From positions 2,046,001 to 2,110,000 of the forward strand of contig NZ_LT629739.1 of the NCBI RefSeq assembly GCF_900105045.1: a stretch of 64,000 bases of DNA, read 5' to 3'. A program made the translations under genes and the position numbers. The notes beneath the pieces are model-generated. The model was not told where the DNA came from. It did not search any database and saw only the letters and a list, made by a program, of their open reading frames with translations. Below are positions 1 through 9,787 of this stretch, piece after piece. The stretch is from Brevibacterium picturae. GTDB lineage: Bacteria; Actinomycetota; Actinomycetes; Actinomycetales; Brevibacteriaceae. Position 1 is the first letter of the stretch; each line of letters opens with the position of its first letter.

Positions 1-2
1 CG

Positions 3-1397
3 CTCGTCGGCGGCTCCGTCCGCGACGCACTGTTGGGCCGCCCGATGCCCGATCTCGACTTCACCACGGATGCGCGCCCCGACGACATCCTCGCCCTCAT
101 CTCCGACTGGGTGGACACGCACTGGGACATCGGCCGGGAGTTCGGCACCATCGGCGCCATCAAATCGGGTGTGCAGATCGAGATCACCACCTACCGCGCC
201 GAGGCCTACGACCCGGATTCGCGCAAACCAACGGTGAAATTCGGCACAGATCTCGACGCTGACCTCATCCGACGTGACTTCACGATCGGGGCGATGGCGA
301 TCCGTCTGCCGTCGATGACCTTCGTGGACCCGTTCGACGGCTTCACCGACCTCGTCGAGGGTGTCATCCGCACCCCGGGCACTGCCGCGGACTCCTTCTC
401 CGATGATCCGCTGCGTATGATGCGCGCGGCCCGCTTCACCGCTCAGCTGGGTCTCGATCCCGTCGCCGAGGTGGAAGCGGCGATGCGTGACATGGCCGAT
501 CGGATTGCGATTATCTCCGCAGAACGCATCCAGGTGGAGCTGTTCAAGCTGATGACCGGCATCGATCCGGCGGCGGGCATCGATCTGCTGGTGCGCACCG
601 ATGTCGCCGACCATGTTCTGCCCGAGGTCGCCGGTCTGCGGCTGGAGACCGATGAGCACCACCGCCATAAGGATGTCTACCAGCATTCGCTGACCGTGCT
701 GCGCCAGGCCGTCGAGCTCGAGGAGCAGTATGCGGCCAAGCAGCGCGAGGCAGGGATGAGTGCTGAGGATCCTAACCGCCTCGGCGTGCCGGACTTCGTT
801 GTCCGGTTCGCGGCGCTGATGCACGATGTGGGCAAACCCGCGACCCGCAGATTCGCCCCCGGTGGTGCTGTCACCTTCTATCACCATGATGCGGTGGGCG
901 CGAAGCTGACGGCGAAGCGGATGAAGGCGCTGCGTTTCGACAAGGACACGACCAAGGCCGTCGGCCGCCTCGTCGAGCTGCACCTGCGCTTCTACGGCTA
1001 CGGTGATGCCGGATGGACGGATTCCGCGGTGCGCCGTTACGTCACCGACGCCGGTCCGCTGCTCTCCCGCCTGCACATCCTCACCCGGGCAGACGTGACC
1101 ACCCGGAACAAGAAGAAGGCCGATCGGCTCGCATTCGCCTACGACGATCTGGAGCACCGGATCCAGAAGCTGAGCGAACAGGAGGAGCTGGCGGCGATCC
1201 GCCCCGACCTCGACGGTCGCCAGATCATGGCCATCCTCGACATCAAACCCTCGCCGCTGGTGGGCAAGGCCTACAAGCACCTTCTCGAGGCGCGGATGGA
1301 GCACGGCCCGCTGGGACCTGAGCGCGCCGAAGAGGTTCTGCGTCAGTGGTGGGCCGAGAACGGGCCCGCGGAGGTTGAGCCCGGCGAGGAGTCCTAG
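3..1397 (+). CDS. cca: CCA tRNA nucleotidyltransferase, 5'-truncated by window edge
   Basis: Adds or repairs the 3'-terminal CCA of tRNA using CTP and ATP. The open frame is already running at base 3 and reads LVGGSVRDALLGRPMPDLDF, the class II nucleotidyltransferase signature GGxVRD followed by DLDF, so the true start lies outside the window. The head domain is followed by the tRNA-binding region (DDPLRMMRAARF) and a C-terminal HD phosphohydrolase domain (HRHKDVYQHS and ALMHDVGKP), the fused arrangement usual in actinobacteria. Stop codon TAG at 1395-1397. No partner gene is overlapped. Identification is secure; only the start is missing. Confidence 0.95.
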   Translation, partial: LVGGSVRDALLGRPMPDLDFTTDARPDDILALISDWVDTHWDIGREFGTIGAIKSGVQIEITTYRAEAYDPDSRKPTVKFGTDLDADLIRRDFTIGAMAIRLPSMTFVDPFDGFTDLVEGVIRTPGTAADSFSDDPLRMMRAARFTAQLGLDPVAEVEAAMRDMADRIAIISAERIQVELFKLMTGIDPAAGIDLLVRTDVADHVLPEVAGLRLETDEHHRHKDVYQHSLTVLRQAVELEEQYAAKQREAGMSAEDPNRLGVPDFVVRFAALMHDVGKPATRRFAPGGAVTFYHHDAVGAKLTAKRMKALRFDKDTTKAVGRLVELHLRFYGYGDAGWTDSAVRRYVTDAGPLLSRLHILTRADVTTRNKKKADRLAFAYDDLEHRIQKLSEQEELAAIRPDLDGRQIMAILDIKPSPLVGKAYKHLLEARMEHGPLGPERAEEVLRQWWAENGPAEVEPGEES

Positions 1398-1509
1398 GCT
1401 CCACCCCCGCCTGTTGTCATCGGCACGTCAACTGATAGCTTCGTAAATCGCGTATGTTTGTGCTTGTCGTCACATGGTGTGGCGCGGGCGACGATGTGAG
1501 GAGACCATG

Positions 1510-3216
1510 ATGACTGTGACCGATGAGTTCCGTGCAGCCAGAGACAAGCTGATCGAGTTGCGCAGTGATGCCGTGGCAGCCGGTGACGGCTTCGAGTGGC
1601 CGCGCTTCGACCACTTCAATTTCGGCATCGACTGGTTCGACAAAGTCGCCGAAGGCAACGACAACCCTGCTCTGTGGATCGTCGAGCAGGATGGCACCGA
1701 GGGAAAGTGGAGCTATGCCGAGCTCTCCCGCCGGTCGAATCAGGTGGCCAACTTCCTTCGCCGCTCCGGTGTGAAGCGCGGCGACCACGTCATGATCATG
1801 CTCAACAATCAGGTCGAGCTGTGGGAGACCATGCTCGCCGGCATCAAGCTCGGCGCGGTCCTCCTGCCCACGACCACTCAGTTGGGCCCCATCGACCTCA
1901 CCGATCGGGTCGAGCGCGGCAAGGCCGAGTTCGTCATCGCCGGTGCCGCCGATGCTGCGAAGTTCGACGATGTCGACGCCGAGGTGGTGCGCATCGTCGT
2001 CGGTGACGACGCCACACGTCAGCAGGACTACAGCTACGTCGACGCCGACGACGAGGAGACCGGCTTCGACCCGCAGGGCACGTCGCGCGCTGATGACCTG
2101 CTCCTCCTCTACTTCACCTCGGGCACGACCTCGAAGGCGAAGATGGTCGCCCACTCCCATGTGTCCTACCCCGTGGGCCACCTGTCCACGATGTACTGGA
2201 TGGGACTGACTCCCGGCGATGTTCACCTCAATGTCGCCTCCCCCGGCTGGGCCAAGCACGCCTGGTCGAACATCTTCACCCCCTGGATCGCCGAGTCCTG
2301 CGTCTTCCTCTACAACTACTCACGCTTCGACGCGAATGCGCTGATGGAGACCATGGATCGGGTCGGTGTGACCAGCTTCTGTGCCCCTCCGACCGTGTGG
2401 CGCATGCTCATCCAGGCCGACCTCAGCCACCTCAAGACCCCGCCGAAGATCGCCCTGGGCGCCGGCGAACCCCTCAACCCGGAGGTCATCGACCGGGTCA
2501 AGCAGGAATGGGGTGTGCTCATCCGCGACGGCTACGGCCAGACGGAGACGACCCTGCAGGTCGGCAACTCCCCTGATCAGGAGCTCAAATACGGTTCCAT
2601 GGGCAAGGTGCTGCCCGGCTACGACGTGGTCCTCATCGATCCCGCGACCGGTGAAGAGGGCAACGAGGGTGAGATCTGCCTTCGCCTCGATCCTCGACCG
2701 CTGGGGCTCACGAGCGGTTACTGGTCCAACGAGGAGAAGACCGCCGAGGCGTTTGCCGACGGCGTCTATCACACCGGTGACGTGGCCGAACGCGACGAGA
2801 ACGGCTACATCACCTACGTCGGACGTGCCGATGACGTGTTCAAGGCCAGTGATTACCGACTGTCCCCATTCGAACTCGAGAGCGTGCTCATCGAGCACGA
2901 GGCCGTCGCCGAGGCGGCTGTGGTCCCCTCGCCGGACCCTGTCCGTCTCGCGGTGCCCAAGGCCTACGTCGTTCCCGCTGGCGGATTCGAGCCCAACGCG
3001 GACACCGCTCGGGCCATCCTCGCCTACTGCCGCGAGCACCTTGCCCCCTACAAGCGGATCCGCCGGCTTGAGTTCTCCGAGCTGCCCAAGACCATCTCGG
3101 GCAAGATCCGACGCGTCGAGCTCCGGGCCCGCGAGGACCAGCTGCACCCGTTCAGCGGTGAGCCGGCCGTCGAAGGCAAGGAGTACGCAGACACGGACTT
3201 CGACCTCAAGAGCTGA
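1510..3216 (+). CDS. AMP-forming acyl-CoA synthetase
   Basis: Activates a carboxylic acid to its CoA thioester through an acyl-adenylate, in the cytoplasm. The protein is about 568 residues and has the ANL-family motifs in order: the phosphate loop YFTSGTTSKAK, the A5 motif DGYGQTETT, YHTGDVAERDENGY, the hinge GRADDVFKASDYR and a C-terminal catalytic-lysine motif TISGKIRRVE. It most resembles medium-chain acyl-CoA or acetyl-CoA synthetases; the substrate cannot be read from the sequence. GAGGAG at 1498-1503 sits six bases before the ATG at 1510; the ATG at 1507 is the alternative, and an in-frame ATG at 1474 has no ribosome site. It stands alone between cca and the penicillin-binding protein gene. 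Confidence 0.85.
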   Translation: MTVTDEFRAARDKLIELRSDAVAAGDGFEWPRFDHFNFGIDWFDKVAEGNDNPALWIVEQDGTEGKWSYAELSRRSNQVANFLRRSGVKRGDHVMIMLNNQVELWETMLAGIKLGAVLLPTTTQLGPIDLTDRVERGKAEFVIAGAADAAKFDDVDAEVVRIVVGDDATRQQDYSYVDADDEETGFDPQGTSRADDLLLLYFTSGTTSKAKMVAHSHVSYPVGHLSTMYWMGLTPGDVHLNVASPGWAKHAWSNIFTPWIAESCVFLYNYSRFDANALMETMDRVGVTSFCAPPTVWRMLIQADLSHLKTPPKIALGAGEPLNPEVIDRVKQEWGVLIRDGYGQTETTLQVGNSPDQELKYGSMGKVLPGYDVVLIDPATGEEGNEGEICLRLDPRPLGLTSGYWSNEEKTAEAFADGVYHTGDVAERDENGYITYVGRADDVFKASDYRLSPFELESVLIEHEAVAEAAVVPSPDPVRLAVPKAYVVPAGGFEPNADTARAILAYCREHLAPYKRIRRLEFSELPKTISGKIRRVELRAREDQLHPFSGEPAVEGKEYADTDFDLKS

Positions 3217-3477
3217 TAGTCGAATATGTGGCTGAATGTGAGCAATTCCGCACTGGATGTGGTTGATGACCAAGGCGGACGGTAAAATCCCTGGTGAGAG
3301 TGCATATGCACTGCTACTCACTTGCACTTCCAAGTAATGTATGGGATGAGTGGCCGCTGGATTCAGGGGATTTTCATGCCGTTCCAAAGAATGCGTGCCA
3401 CACTGAAGCTCACGTGTGACCTTATCGAACCTCGTCGCCACGCAATGCGGCAGGCTAACTGACCTGGAGGACCTTGG

Positions 3478-5841
3478 GTGGCTAAGGGACAAACAAAGAA
3501 CATTCTGAACTATCCGCGCACAGGTGTGAGCGGATGGACGCGTTTTCTGCCCAGCATCCGGCTGCTCGTCGTGGGCGGGCTCAGCGTCATCATCGCCCTG
3601 TGCGTGCTGTTCTCCATCGGCTACGCCGTCACCGACGTCCCTGAGCCCAATATCGAGGCCACAGGTCAGACCTCAACCATCTACTACAACGATGGCAAGA
3701 CTCCCATCGGCCAGTACAAGGTCCAAGATCGCAAGTCGGTGCCGATCGAAGAGATCTCCGAGCCGATGCAGAAGGCCGCGATCGCCGCCGAGGACACCTC
3801 GTTCTATGAGAACCGCGGAATCTCGATCACGGGTATTTCCCGTGCAGTTCTCGGCGTCGTCACGAACCAGTACGCCGGCGGCGGTTCGACGATCACACAG
3901 CAGTATGTGAAGAACTTCTATCTGACGAATGAGCACTCCATGGATCGTAAGGTCAAGGAAATGTTCATCTCGCTGAAGATCGATCAGCAGCAGAGCAAGG
4001 ACGAGATCCTCGCGAACTACCTGAACACGATCTACCTGGGACGCCGCTCATATGGCATCGAGGTCGCCAGCCAGAACTACTTCGACAAGTCGGCGAAGGA
4101 CCTCAATGTCAGCGAGTCCGCACTGCTCGCCGCGATGATTCAGCGTCCCGGTGCTGCCGATCCGGCAGACAATCCAGAAGCCTACGAAGCGCGTTTCGAC
4201 TATGTTGTGAAGTCGATGACCGATGAGGGCTTCATCACCGAGGAGCAGGCTGCCAAGGTCGAAATGCCCGAGGTGCAGGAGGCGAACAAGGAAGAGTCCC
4301 TCAAGGGCCAGACAGGCTACATGTGGGAATACGTACGTCGTGAGGCTCTGCGGAAACTCGACATCACCGAGGCCCAGCTGGACCGGGGCGGCTACAACAT
4401 CACCACCACCTTCGACAAGGATCGGATGAAGGAGGCCGAAAAGGCCATCAAGGACCTGCCGCCCGATCAGCCCGAGGGACTGCAGGCTGGTTTGGTGTCG
4501 ATCGATCCGAACTCCGGTGGCATCGAAGCCTTCTACGGCGGAAAGAACTATCTGGACCAGGCGTTCAACGTCTCGACTCAGGGCCATGCCCAGGCCGGTT
4601 CGACCTTCAAGCCCTTTGCGCTGGTGGCGGGCTTGGAGAACGGCGTTCGTCTGACCGACAGATATCCGGGCAGCCCGACGACATTCAACTCCGAGGGCAT
4701 CTCGTGGACACCACACAATTACGGTGGTGCCAGCTATGGCCCGGTGACCTTGCTCAAGGCAACGGAGTCGTCGATCAACACTGCCTATGCGGCGCTCAAT
4801 ATCCAGGTGGGACCCGAAAAGACAGTCGATGTTGCACAGCGAGCGGGACTCAGCGGAAACTGCACGGAAATGCAGATGGAGACCGGTGATACCCGCAATT
4901 GCACAATCGGATTGACTCCGAATATGTCGAATGTGCTCGGTACGGCCAGCGTCAAGGTCGTCGACATGGCGAACGCATACGCGACATTCGCCTCGAACGG
5001 CGTCAAACATGATGCCCACTCGATCAAGAAGGTCACTCAGGGTGAGGACGACGAAGAGGTCTACAAGTCAGAGACCAAGGGCAATCGCGTCTTCGATAAG
5101 GCGGTCATGGCCGAGACGACCTATGCGCTCACCCACGTCATCACCGGCGGCTCAGGCGGTTATGCACAGAATCTGGGCCGCCCTGCGGCAGGCAAGACCG
5201 GTACCACCACAGATAATAAGGCTGCATGGTTCTCTGGTTACACGCCGAACCTGGCGACCTCGGTGGTCCTCTACCGTGAGGTTGATGGCAAGCAGAAGTC
5301 AATCGGTGCCTACGGTGGACGCAGCTCGGTCACCGGTGGCTCCTTCCCGGTCGAGGTGTGGACGGAATACATGAAGGCCGCTCTGGAGGGAACCAAGGTT
5401 GAGCAGTTCCCCGAACGCGGTGAACTGCCAGATAAGCCGAAGCCTGAGAACACGAATGAGCCGGTCGCGCCCGAGCCTGAACCGAAGGCGCCCAGGGAGG
5501 ACGGCAGCGACAACGGTGGCGACGGCGGTGGCGACGACTCCGAGGACAAGGCCCCGGTCGACGAACCGAGCGATGAGCCGACGGACGACGAAGACAATGG
5601 CAAGGATAACGAGAAGGACGGCTCGAAGGATTCCAAAGATTCTAAGGACTCGAAGGACTCCGACGGTTCCAACGACGGTCGCGAGGACAATGGCTCCTCT
5701 GACGATGGTGCGAATGGGGATAACCCGGAGCCACCACCAGAGACCAACGATCCGGAGCCACCACCAGAGACCAACGATCCGGAGCCACCGGGCGATAATG
5801 AGGATGGTATTCTCGGAGGATCGGACGGCGACGCCGATTAG
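3478..5841 (+). CDS. Class A penicillin-binding protein (transglycosylase/transpeptidase)
   Basis: Polymerises and cross-links peptidoglycan outside the membrane. A cytoplasmic N-terminus is followed by one membrane anchor (about residues 24-46). Then comes a GT51 glycosyltransferase domain with EDTSFYENRG and GGSTITQQYVKNFY, and a transpeptidase domain with the three penicillin-binding motifs STFK (in AQAGSTFKPFALV), SSIN and KTGTT. The last ~130 residues are a low-complexity acidic D/E/K/P/S tail. The start is GTG 3478 with GGAGG at 3466-3470. The gene lies upstream of a membrane protein and rpsF, the place of ponA1 in mycobacteria, which supports a PonA-type assignment. Confidence 0.93.
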   Translation: MAKGQTKNILNYPRTGVSGWTRFLPSIRLLVVGGLSVIIALCVLFSIGYAVTDVPEPNIEATGQTSTIYYNDGKTPIGQYKVQDRKSVPIEEISEPMQKAAIAAEDTSFYENRGISITGISRAVLGVVTNQYAGGGSTITQQYVKNFYLTNEHSMDRKVKEMFISLKIDQQQSKDEILANYLNTIYLGRRSYGIEVASQNYFDKSAKDLNVSESALLAAMIQRPGAADPADNPEAYEARFDYVVKSMTDEGFITEEQAAKVEMPEVQEANKEESLKGQTGYMWEYVRREALRKLDITEAQLDRGGYNITTTFDKDRMKEAEKAIKDLPPDQPEGLQAGLVSIDPNSGGIEAFYGGKNYLDQAFNVSTQGHAQAGSTFKPFALVAGLENGVRLTDRYPGSPTTFNSEGISWTPHNYGGASYGPVTLLKATESSINTAYAALNIQVGPEKTVDVAQRAGLSGNCTEMQMETGDTRNCTIGLTPNMSNVLGTASVKVVDMANAYATFASNGVKHDAHSIKKVTQGEDDEEVYKSETKGNRVFDKAVMAETTYALTHVITGGSGGYAQNLGRPAAGKTGTTTDNKAAWFSGYTPNLATSVVLYREVDGKQKSIGAYGGRSSVTGGSFPVEVWTEYMKAALEGTKVEQFPERGELPDKPKPENTNEPVAPEPEPKAPREDGSDNGGDGGGDDSEDKAPVDEPSDEPTDDEDNGKDNEKDGSKDSKDSKDSKDSDGSNDGREDNGSSDDGANGDNPEPPPETNDPEPPPETNDPEPPGDNEDGILGGSDGDAD
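5725..5789 (+). repeat. 27-bp tandem repeat in the PBP tail
   Basis: A 27-base unit beginning CCGGAGCCACCACC occurs twice exactly (5725-5751, 5752-5778) with a third partial copy to 5789. It encodes the peptide repeat DPEPPPETN at the C-terminus of the penicillin-binding protein. Such in-frame repeats change length easily and probably only alter the extracellular proline-rich tail. Confidence 0.9.
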
Positions 5842-5877
5842 TCCATCCACCGGCCCGCAGGCCGGTAACCTCTAGTC

Positions 5878-7203
5878 ATGCCTTCTAAGCGCAGCACCCG
5901 GATCGCCGAGCCTCTGCTCGGCGGTCCGGAGGGCATTCACCTCGCATCAGCTGGGGCGCAGTTCCGTCGCGGCCAGGCCTACATCTTCGCCGGGATCCTC
6001 GGCCTGATGACATTCCTCGCCCTCGCGCTGCAGGGGCCGTGCCTGAGCTCGGGCTACGAACAGCCGTCCGCCTCGGCGAGGATGTGTGCGGGGCCGCTGT
6101 CGATGGCATTTCTCGGGAAGGTCAACCCTGAAGAAGCACTGGGACGTTCCCAGGGTGGGATGGCGGGTCTGTCCGCGATCGACGCCCGCTTCGTCCAACT
6201 GCTCAAGCTCGTCACCGACGATGTCTCCGTCTTCATGGCATTCGTCCTCATCATCAATGTGATCGCGTTCGCCGCGCTGGGCGTCGCACTGCTGGTCCTC
6301 GCCCGGCAGCGCGCCTGGTTGGTCGCGGCCTTCGCCTCACCGGTCATCCTCTTCACCTTGGGCTCGACCCTGGACCCGGTGGCTTTGGCGCTGAGCGTCT
6401 GGGCCATGGTCATCTTCGTCGGATCGTCGCCGGTGACACAGCGTCCGTGGTTGGCCGGGGTCCTCCTCGGGATAGCCGCCTTCATCAACCCGCTTGCCCT
6501 GCTGGTTCTACTCGCACTCAGCCTGACCGGGCCACGCCCGGCAGGAAGACTGAGGCCCAGAGATCCGCGGATGATGCTCGCCGCCGCCACAATCACCTCG
6601 GCGCTCATCCTCGTCATCGACAGCAGCGCCATCGACCGGATCGTGCACTGGATGACCGACGCCGTCGACGGAGGATCGTTCGCCTCGATCCTGGTCATGG
6701 CCCGCCTCGGAACCGCCGAGGTGTGGGCGCCGGTGTGGATCATCGGCAGCGCAGGCGTCATCGCCGCAGTCGCGATCTCCCTGTACATGGTGCGCAGAAC
6801 CGGCCTCGATCCAGCCGTCGCCGCCTGTCTGCTGATCGGCGGGTGCCTGCTGCTGGCGCCCGGAATGATGCCCTGGGACAGCCTGTGGATCCTGCCGTTC
6901 CTCGCCCTCGCTGTTCGCCGCTGGTGGATCCTCATCACCTGGGCTCTGGCCGAGACGGCCTTTGCCATCGCAATCCACCTCGGCGACGTGGCAGCAATCG
7001 AACCGGATAAGGGCCTCGAACCAGTCTTCATCGCGCTCCTGACCCTCCTGCGACTGCTCACCCTGATCGCCGTCGTCATCTGCGCAGGCGAGAATCTCTA
7101 CCGGCGCCGGATCCGCGGTCGCCTGGTCCCGGTCGAACCACCTCGGCGGGTCGACGATGTCGAAGGCAAGACCAGTGGCCAAGAGCACGGGAGTTCGACA
7201 TGA
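5878..7203 (+). CDS. Multi-pass membrane protein, probable GT87-type mannosyltransferase-like
   Basis: A 441-residue integral membrane protein with roughly ten hydrophobic segments, for example FAGILGLMTFLALALQG, VFMAFVLIINVIAFAALGV and LLRLLTLIAVVICAG. It occupies the slot between the class A PBP and rpsF that in mycobacteria holds the Rv0051-type membrane protein, which belongs to the polyprenol-phosphate-sugar glycosyltransferase group. I infer a role in cell-envelope glycan assembly from that synteny and topology; no catalytic motif is certain. The start ATG 5878 lies 37 bases after the PBP stop, with no clear ribosome site. Confidence 0.75.
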   Translation: MPSKRSTRIAEPLLGGPEGIHLASAGAQFRRGQAYIFAGILGLMTFLALALQGPCLSSGYEQPSASARMCAGPLSMAFLGKVNPEEALGRSQGGMAGLSAIDARFVQLLKLVTDDVSVFMAFVLIINVIAFAALGVALLVLARQRAWLVAAFASPVILFTLGSTLDPVALALSVWAMVIFVGSSPVTQRPWLAGVLLGIAAFINPLALLVLLALSLTGPRPAGRLRPRDPRMMLAAATITSALILVIDSSAIDRIVHWMTDAVDGGSFASILVMARLGTAEVWAPVWIIGSAGVIAAVAISLYMVRRTGLDPAVAACLLIGGCLLLAPGMMPWDSLWILPFLALAVRRWWILITWALAETAFAIAIHLGDVAAIEPDKGLEPVFIALLTLLRLLTLIAVVICAGENLYRRRIRGRLVPVEPPRRVDDVEGKTSGQEHGSST

Positions 7204-7293
7204 CACCACAGGCGCGCTTCCACTAGACTGTGTAGGTCTGTTCCCATTTCACGACCATCGTGGGGGACGGAGCGGACATGCATATACCCTCCT

Positions 7294-7312
7294 GCCATGG
7301 AACGACCATGGC
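7294..7312 (+). promoter_or_regulatory. Short hairpin in the rpsF leader
   Basis: GCCATGG (7294-7300) and CCATGGC (7306-7312) form a perfect seven-base stem with an AACGA loop, 12 bases before the AGAGGAGG ribosome site of rpsF. Bacterial rpsF leaders are known to bind the S6:S18 complex through a structured element containing CCG, and CCG overlaps the 3' arm here (7312-7314). Autoregulation by this hairpin is an inference. Confidence 0.35.
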
Positions 7313-7340
7313 CGCAAAGACCAGAGGAGGTGGGTGACAC

Positions 7341-7631
7341 ATGCGTCATTACGAGCTCATGCTCATTCTTGACAACGAAACCGAAGAGCGGACGTTGGCT
7401 GACACCGTGGACAAACTGATGAAGGTTGTCCCGGCTGAAAACGGAACCGTCGACAACGTGGACATCTGGGGACGCAGGCGCTTCGCCTACGACATCCAGA
7501 AGAAGTCCGAAGGCTTCTACGTCGTGGTTGATTTCCACGCAGAGCCTAAAACGACCAAGGAACTCGATCGCCAGCTCGGACTCAACGAGTCCGTCCTGCG
7601 CACCAAGATCCTCCGCCCAGACGCCAAGTAA
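7341..7631 (+). CDS. rpsF: 30S ribosomal protein S6
   Basis: Small-subunit protein that pairs with S18 on 16S rRNA. The 96-residue product starts [17 protein letters not shown] and has the family motif [24 protein letters not shown] strong ribosome site AGAGGAGG at 7323-7330 precedes the ATG. It is the first gene of the rpsF-ssb-rpsR-rplI operon, the standard actinobacterial order. Confidence 0.98.
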   Translation: MRHYELMLILDNETEERTLADTVDKLMKVVPAENGTVDNVDIWGRRRFAYDIQKKSEGFYVVVDFHAEPKTTKELDRQLGLNESVLRTKILRPDAK

Positions 7632-7664
7632 TAGCGTCAAGCACCTCGTTTCAAGGAGCAGTCA

Positions 7665-8303
7665 ATGGCAGGCGAAACAGTCATCACGGTTGTCGGGAAC
7701 CTGACAAGTGATCCCGAACTGCGCTTCACACCCAACGGTGCGGCAGTCGCAAACTTCACCGTGGCCTCGACGCCGCGTATGTTCGACCGTCAGACCAACG
7801 AGTTCAAGGACGGGGAAACCCTGTTCCTTCGCTGCTCGGTATGGCGTGAGATGGGCGAAAACGTAGCCGAATCCTTGCAGCGCGGTACTCGGGTCGTCGT
7901 ACAGGGCCGCCTCAAGTCGCGGACCTTCGAAACCAAAGAGGGCGAAAAGCGCACCGTCATGGAACTGGATGTCGACGAAGTCGGCCCCAGCCTGCGACGC
8001 GCCACCGCTCAGGTGACGAAGAACGAACGCAGCGGAGGCGGATTCTCCGGCGGCGGTAACTTCGGCGGACAGCAGGGCGGAGGCCCCCAGCAGGGTGGCT
8101 TCGGTCAGCAGCAGTCCTCCGGCTGGGGCAACAACCCGCAGCAGGGCAACCCACAACAGGGCGGCATGCAGCAGGGTGGTCAGCGCCAGGGCGGTTACGG
8201 CCAGGGGAACAACGCACCGGCGAACGACCCATGGGCATCATCGAGTCCACAGGGCGGCAACGGCGGCTGGGGCAACCCGGGCGCCGATGAACCACCGTTC
8301 TAA
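7665..8303 (+). CDS. ssb: Single-stranded DNA-binding protein
   Basis: Coats single-stranded DNA during replication, repair and recombination. The OB-fold spans about residues 1-115 ([21 protein letters not shown], then [18 protein letters not shown]). It is followed by a long Gly/Gln-rich disordered linker with repeated QQGG blocks and the acidic tip DEPPF that docks partner proteins. Length 212 residues, within the usual 150-220. AAGGAG at 7652-7657 marks the start. It lies between rpsF and rpsR. Confidence 0.97.
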   Translation: MAGETVITVVGNLTSDPELRFTPNGAAVANFTVASTPRMFDRQTNEFKDGETLFLRCSVWREMGENVAESLQRGTRVVVQGRLKSRTFETKEGEKRTVMELDVDEVGPSLRRATAQVTKNERSGGGFSGGGNFGGQQGGGPQQGGFGQQQSSGWGNNPQQGNPQQGGMQQGGQRQGGYGQGNNAPANDPWASSSPQGGNGGWGNPGADEPPF

Positions 8304-8339
8304 ACACGTTCAAGACATTTCGTAAATCAGGAGATACTC

Positions 8340-8579
8340 ATGGCCAAGCCAGAGATCCGGAAGCCTATCAAGAAGAAGGCTAATCCGCTCAAGAAGGGCG
8401 AAGCGGCGAAGATCCACTACAAGGACACCGCTACGCTCCGTAAGTTCATTTCCGACCGCGGCAAGATCCGTGCTCGTCGCGTCACCGGCGTGACCGTGCA
8501 GGAACAGCGCGTCATCGCAAAGGCCGTCAAGAACGCCCGCGAGATGGCACTTCTGCCCTACTCGAGCACTGCTCGCTGA
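8340..8579 (+). CDS. rpsR: 30S ribosomal protein S18, zinc-free (C-minus) form
   Basis: Binds S6 and 16S rRNA in the platform of the small subunit. The 79 residues contain the S18 core [31 protein letters not shown]. The cysteines that bind zinc in C-plus S18 proteins (CxxC before YKD and NCVQHQ after) are replaced by NPLKKGE and VTVQEQ. This is therefore the zinc-independent form, here in the main ribosomal operon, as I recall for other Micrococcales. AGGAG at 8329-8333 precedes the ATG. Confidence 0.97.
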   Translation: MAKPEIRKPIKKKANPLKKGEAAKIHYKDTATLRKFISDRGKIRARRVTGVTVQEQRVIAKAVKNAREMALLPYSSTAR

Positions 8580-8594
8580 TCGGAGGGAGAGAAC

Positions 8595-9053
8595 ATGCCT
8601 AATCGCAAAGTTATTCTGAACCAGGAAGTTGATGGTCTGGGAGCCGCAGGCGACATCGTCGAGGTTCGCGCCGGATACGCCCGCAACCTGCTCCTGCCCC
8701 GTGGCTGGGCATCCGCATGGTCCGCCGGTGCTGAGAAGCACGTCCTTGCTCTGCGCAAGGCTCGTCAGGCCAAGCAGATCGCCGACCACGATGAAGCAGT
8801 CAAGGTCAAGGGTCAGCTGGAATCCTCCAGCGCACGCATCGAGCTCAAGTCCGGCAAGAACGGCCGCCTCTTCGGCGCCGTGACCCCGGCTCTTGTGGCC
8901 GAGGCGCTGCATACCGCGACCGGACACAACTTCGATCGTCGTCAGGTTGCACTGCCTGCCCACGTCAAGACCTCCGGCAGCTACACCGCTACCGTGCGCG
9001 TCAACGACGAGATCACCGCGGACGCCAAGTTCGAGGTCGTCGGCAAGGCCTGA
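8595..9053 (+). CDS. rplI: 50S ribosomal protein L9
   Basis: Large-subunit protein near the L1 stalk base. The 152-residue product has the N-terminal motif VILNQEVDGLGAAGDIVEVRAGYARNLLLPRGWA, a charged central helix (residues ~45-80) and the C-terminal RNA-binding domain with KNGRLFGAVTP. GGAGGGAGA at 8581-8589 gives a good ribosome site. It is the last gene of the operon before a strong terminator. Confidence 0.98.
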   Translation: MPNRKVILNQEVDGLGAAGDIVEVRAGYARNLLLPRGWASAWSAGAEKHVLALRKARQAKQIADHDEAVKVKGQLESSSARIELKSGKNGRLFGAVTPALVAEALHTATGHNFDRRQVALPAHVKTSGSYTATVRVNDEITADAKFEVVGKA

Positions 9054-9127
9054 TGCTTCTTCGGCTTCTTCACTAACGAGTCCGGCGGACCAGTGGTCAG
9101 CCAGACTCGTGGTCGAAAGCAGACCTT

Positions 9128-9167
9128 AACGTCGAGGGGACACTTTATACAGTGTCCCCTCGACGTT
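9128..9167 (+). terminator. Intrinsic terminator of the rpsF-rplI operon
   Basis: A 17-base perfect inverted repeat, AACGTCGAGGGGACACT (9128-9144) against its complement at 9151-9167, with a six-base loop TTATAC and a T-rich 3' side. It sits 75 bases after the rplI stop. This is a textbook rho-independent structure and closes the ribosomal operon. Confidence 0.92.
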
Positions 9168-9243
9168 TTCGTATGCTCTCAGCGTTGGGGCGCGCAGGGC
9201 GCGCGGGGTGGCGCGCTGAGTGTGCTTCGGCGATCAGCAGTCT

Positions 9244-9668
9244 TCAGAAGAGAATGCGCTCGGGTGGCGGGAATTCCGCGAAGATCTCCTCATCGGCAGG
9301 AGCCAATTCGAGATAGCTGGGGCTGTCGTCATCGATGAACAGCAGCAGTATGCACCCGTCGACGGTGGCGTCGAGGAGGACTCGTTTCGCGAAATCTCCC
9401 CGCCCACCGGTGTCGTCTCTGCTGTCGTCATCGACGCGAGTCACCGGCCGCATCCCGATCGACGGGCAGGAACCGCAGTCGCAGGGTTGGTCACGACCAC
9501 CTCGGCGAGATTGCTCTCCCAGGTCACACGCTGCTGTTGTGTGATGAGAGCCGGAGGATCCCAGGCCTCTTCCTGCTCTCTGGTGAACGCGGCACGGTCC
9601 TCTTCATCAGGTGAGGTGTGAGCGTGGCGGACCATCGTCAGCGCGACCTCATGTTCCCGGGGAGTCAA
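9244..9668 (-). pseudogene. Small hypothetical protein gene, possibly frameshifted
   Basis: Two minus-strand frames overlap by a few bases. One (9441-9668, TTG start) contains MVRHAHTSPDEEDRAAF; the other (9244-9453) ends LELAPADEEIFAEFPPPERILF. The second has a natural acidic globular composition, and the two together would give one ~135-residue protein if a single base were gained or lost near 9450. I do not recognise a family. It may be one decayed gene, two coupled small genes, or noncoding. It lies between the rplI terminator and the MFS gene. Confidence 0.3.
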
Positions 9669-9787
9669 CGGTCAGTACATGGCGTCAGGATATCAAGGTC
9701 GGGGTCCCCTGGGCAGGCCACGGTGGTGGTGCGAGCAGGCTGACTATGCGGCTTGCCACCGGAGGCAGGCGCCTCCACGACGTTGCC

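Noticed and set aside
2320..3492. Minus-strand 390-codon frame opposite the acyl-CoA synthetase
   Set aside because: No motifs and unnatural composition; the plus-strand gene is certain.
5725..5789. CRISPR array from the 27-bp repeats
   Set aside because: The repeats are directly tandem without spacers and are in frame inside the penicillin-binding protein gene.
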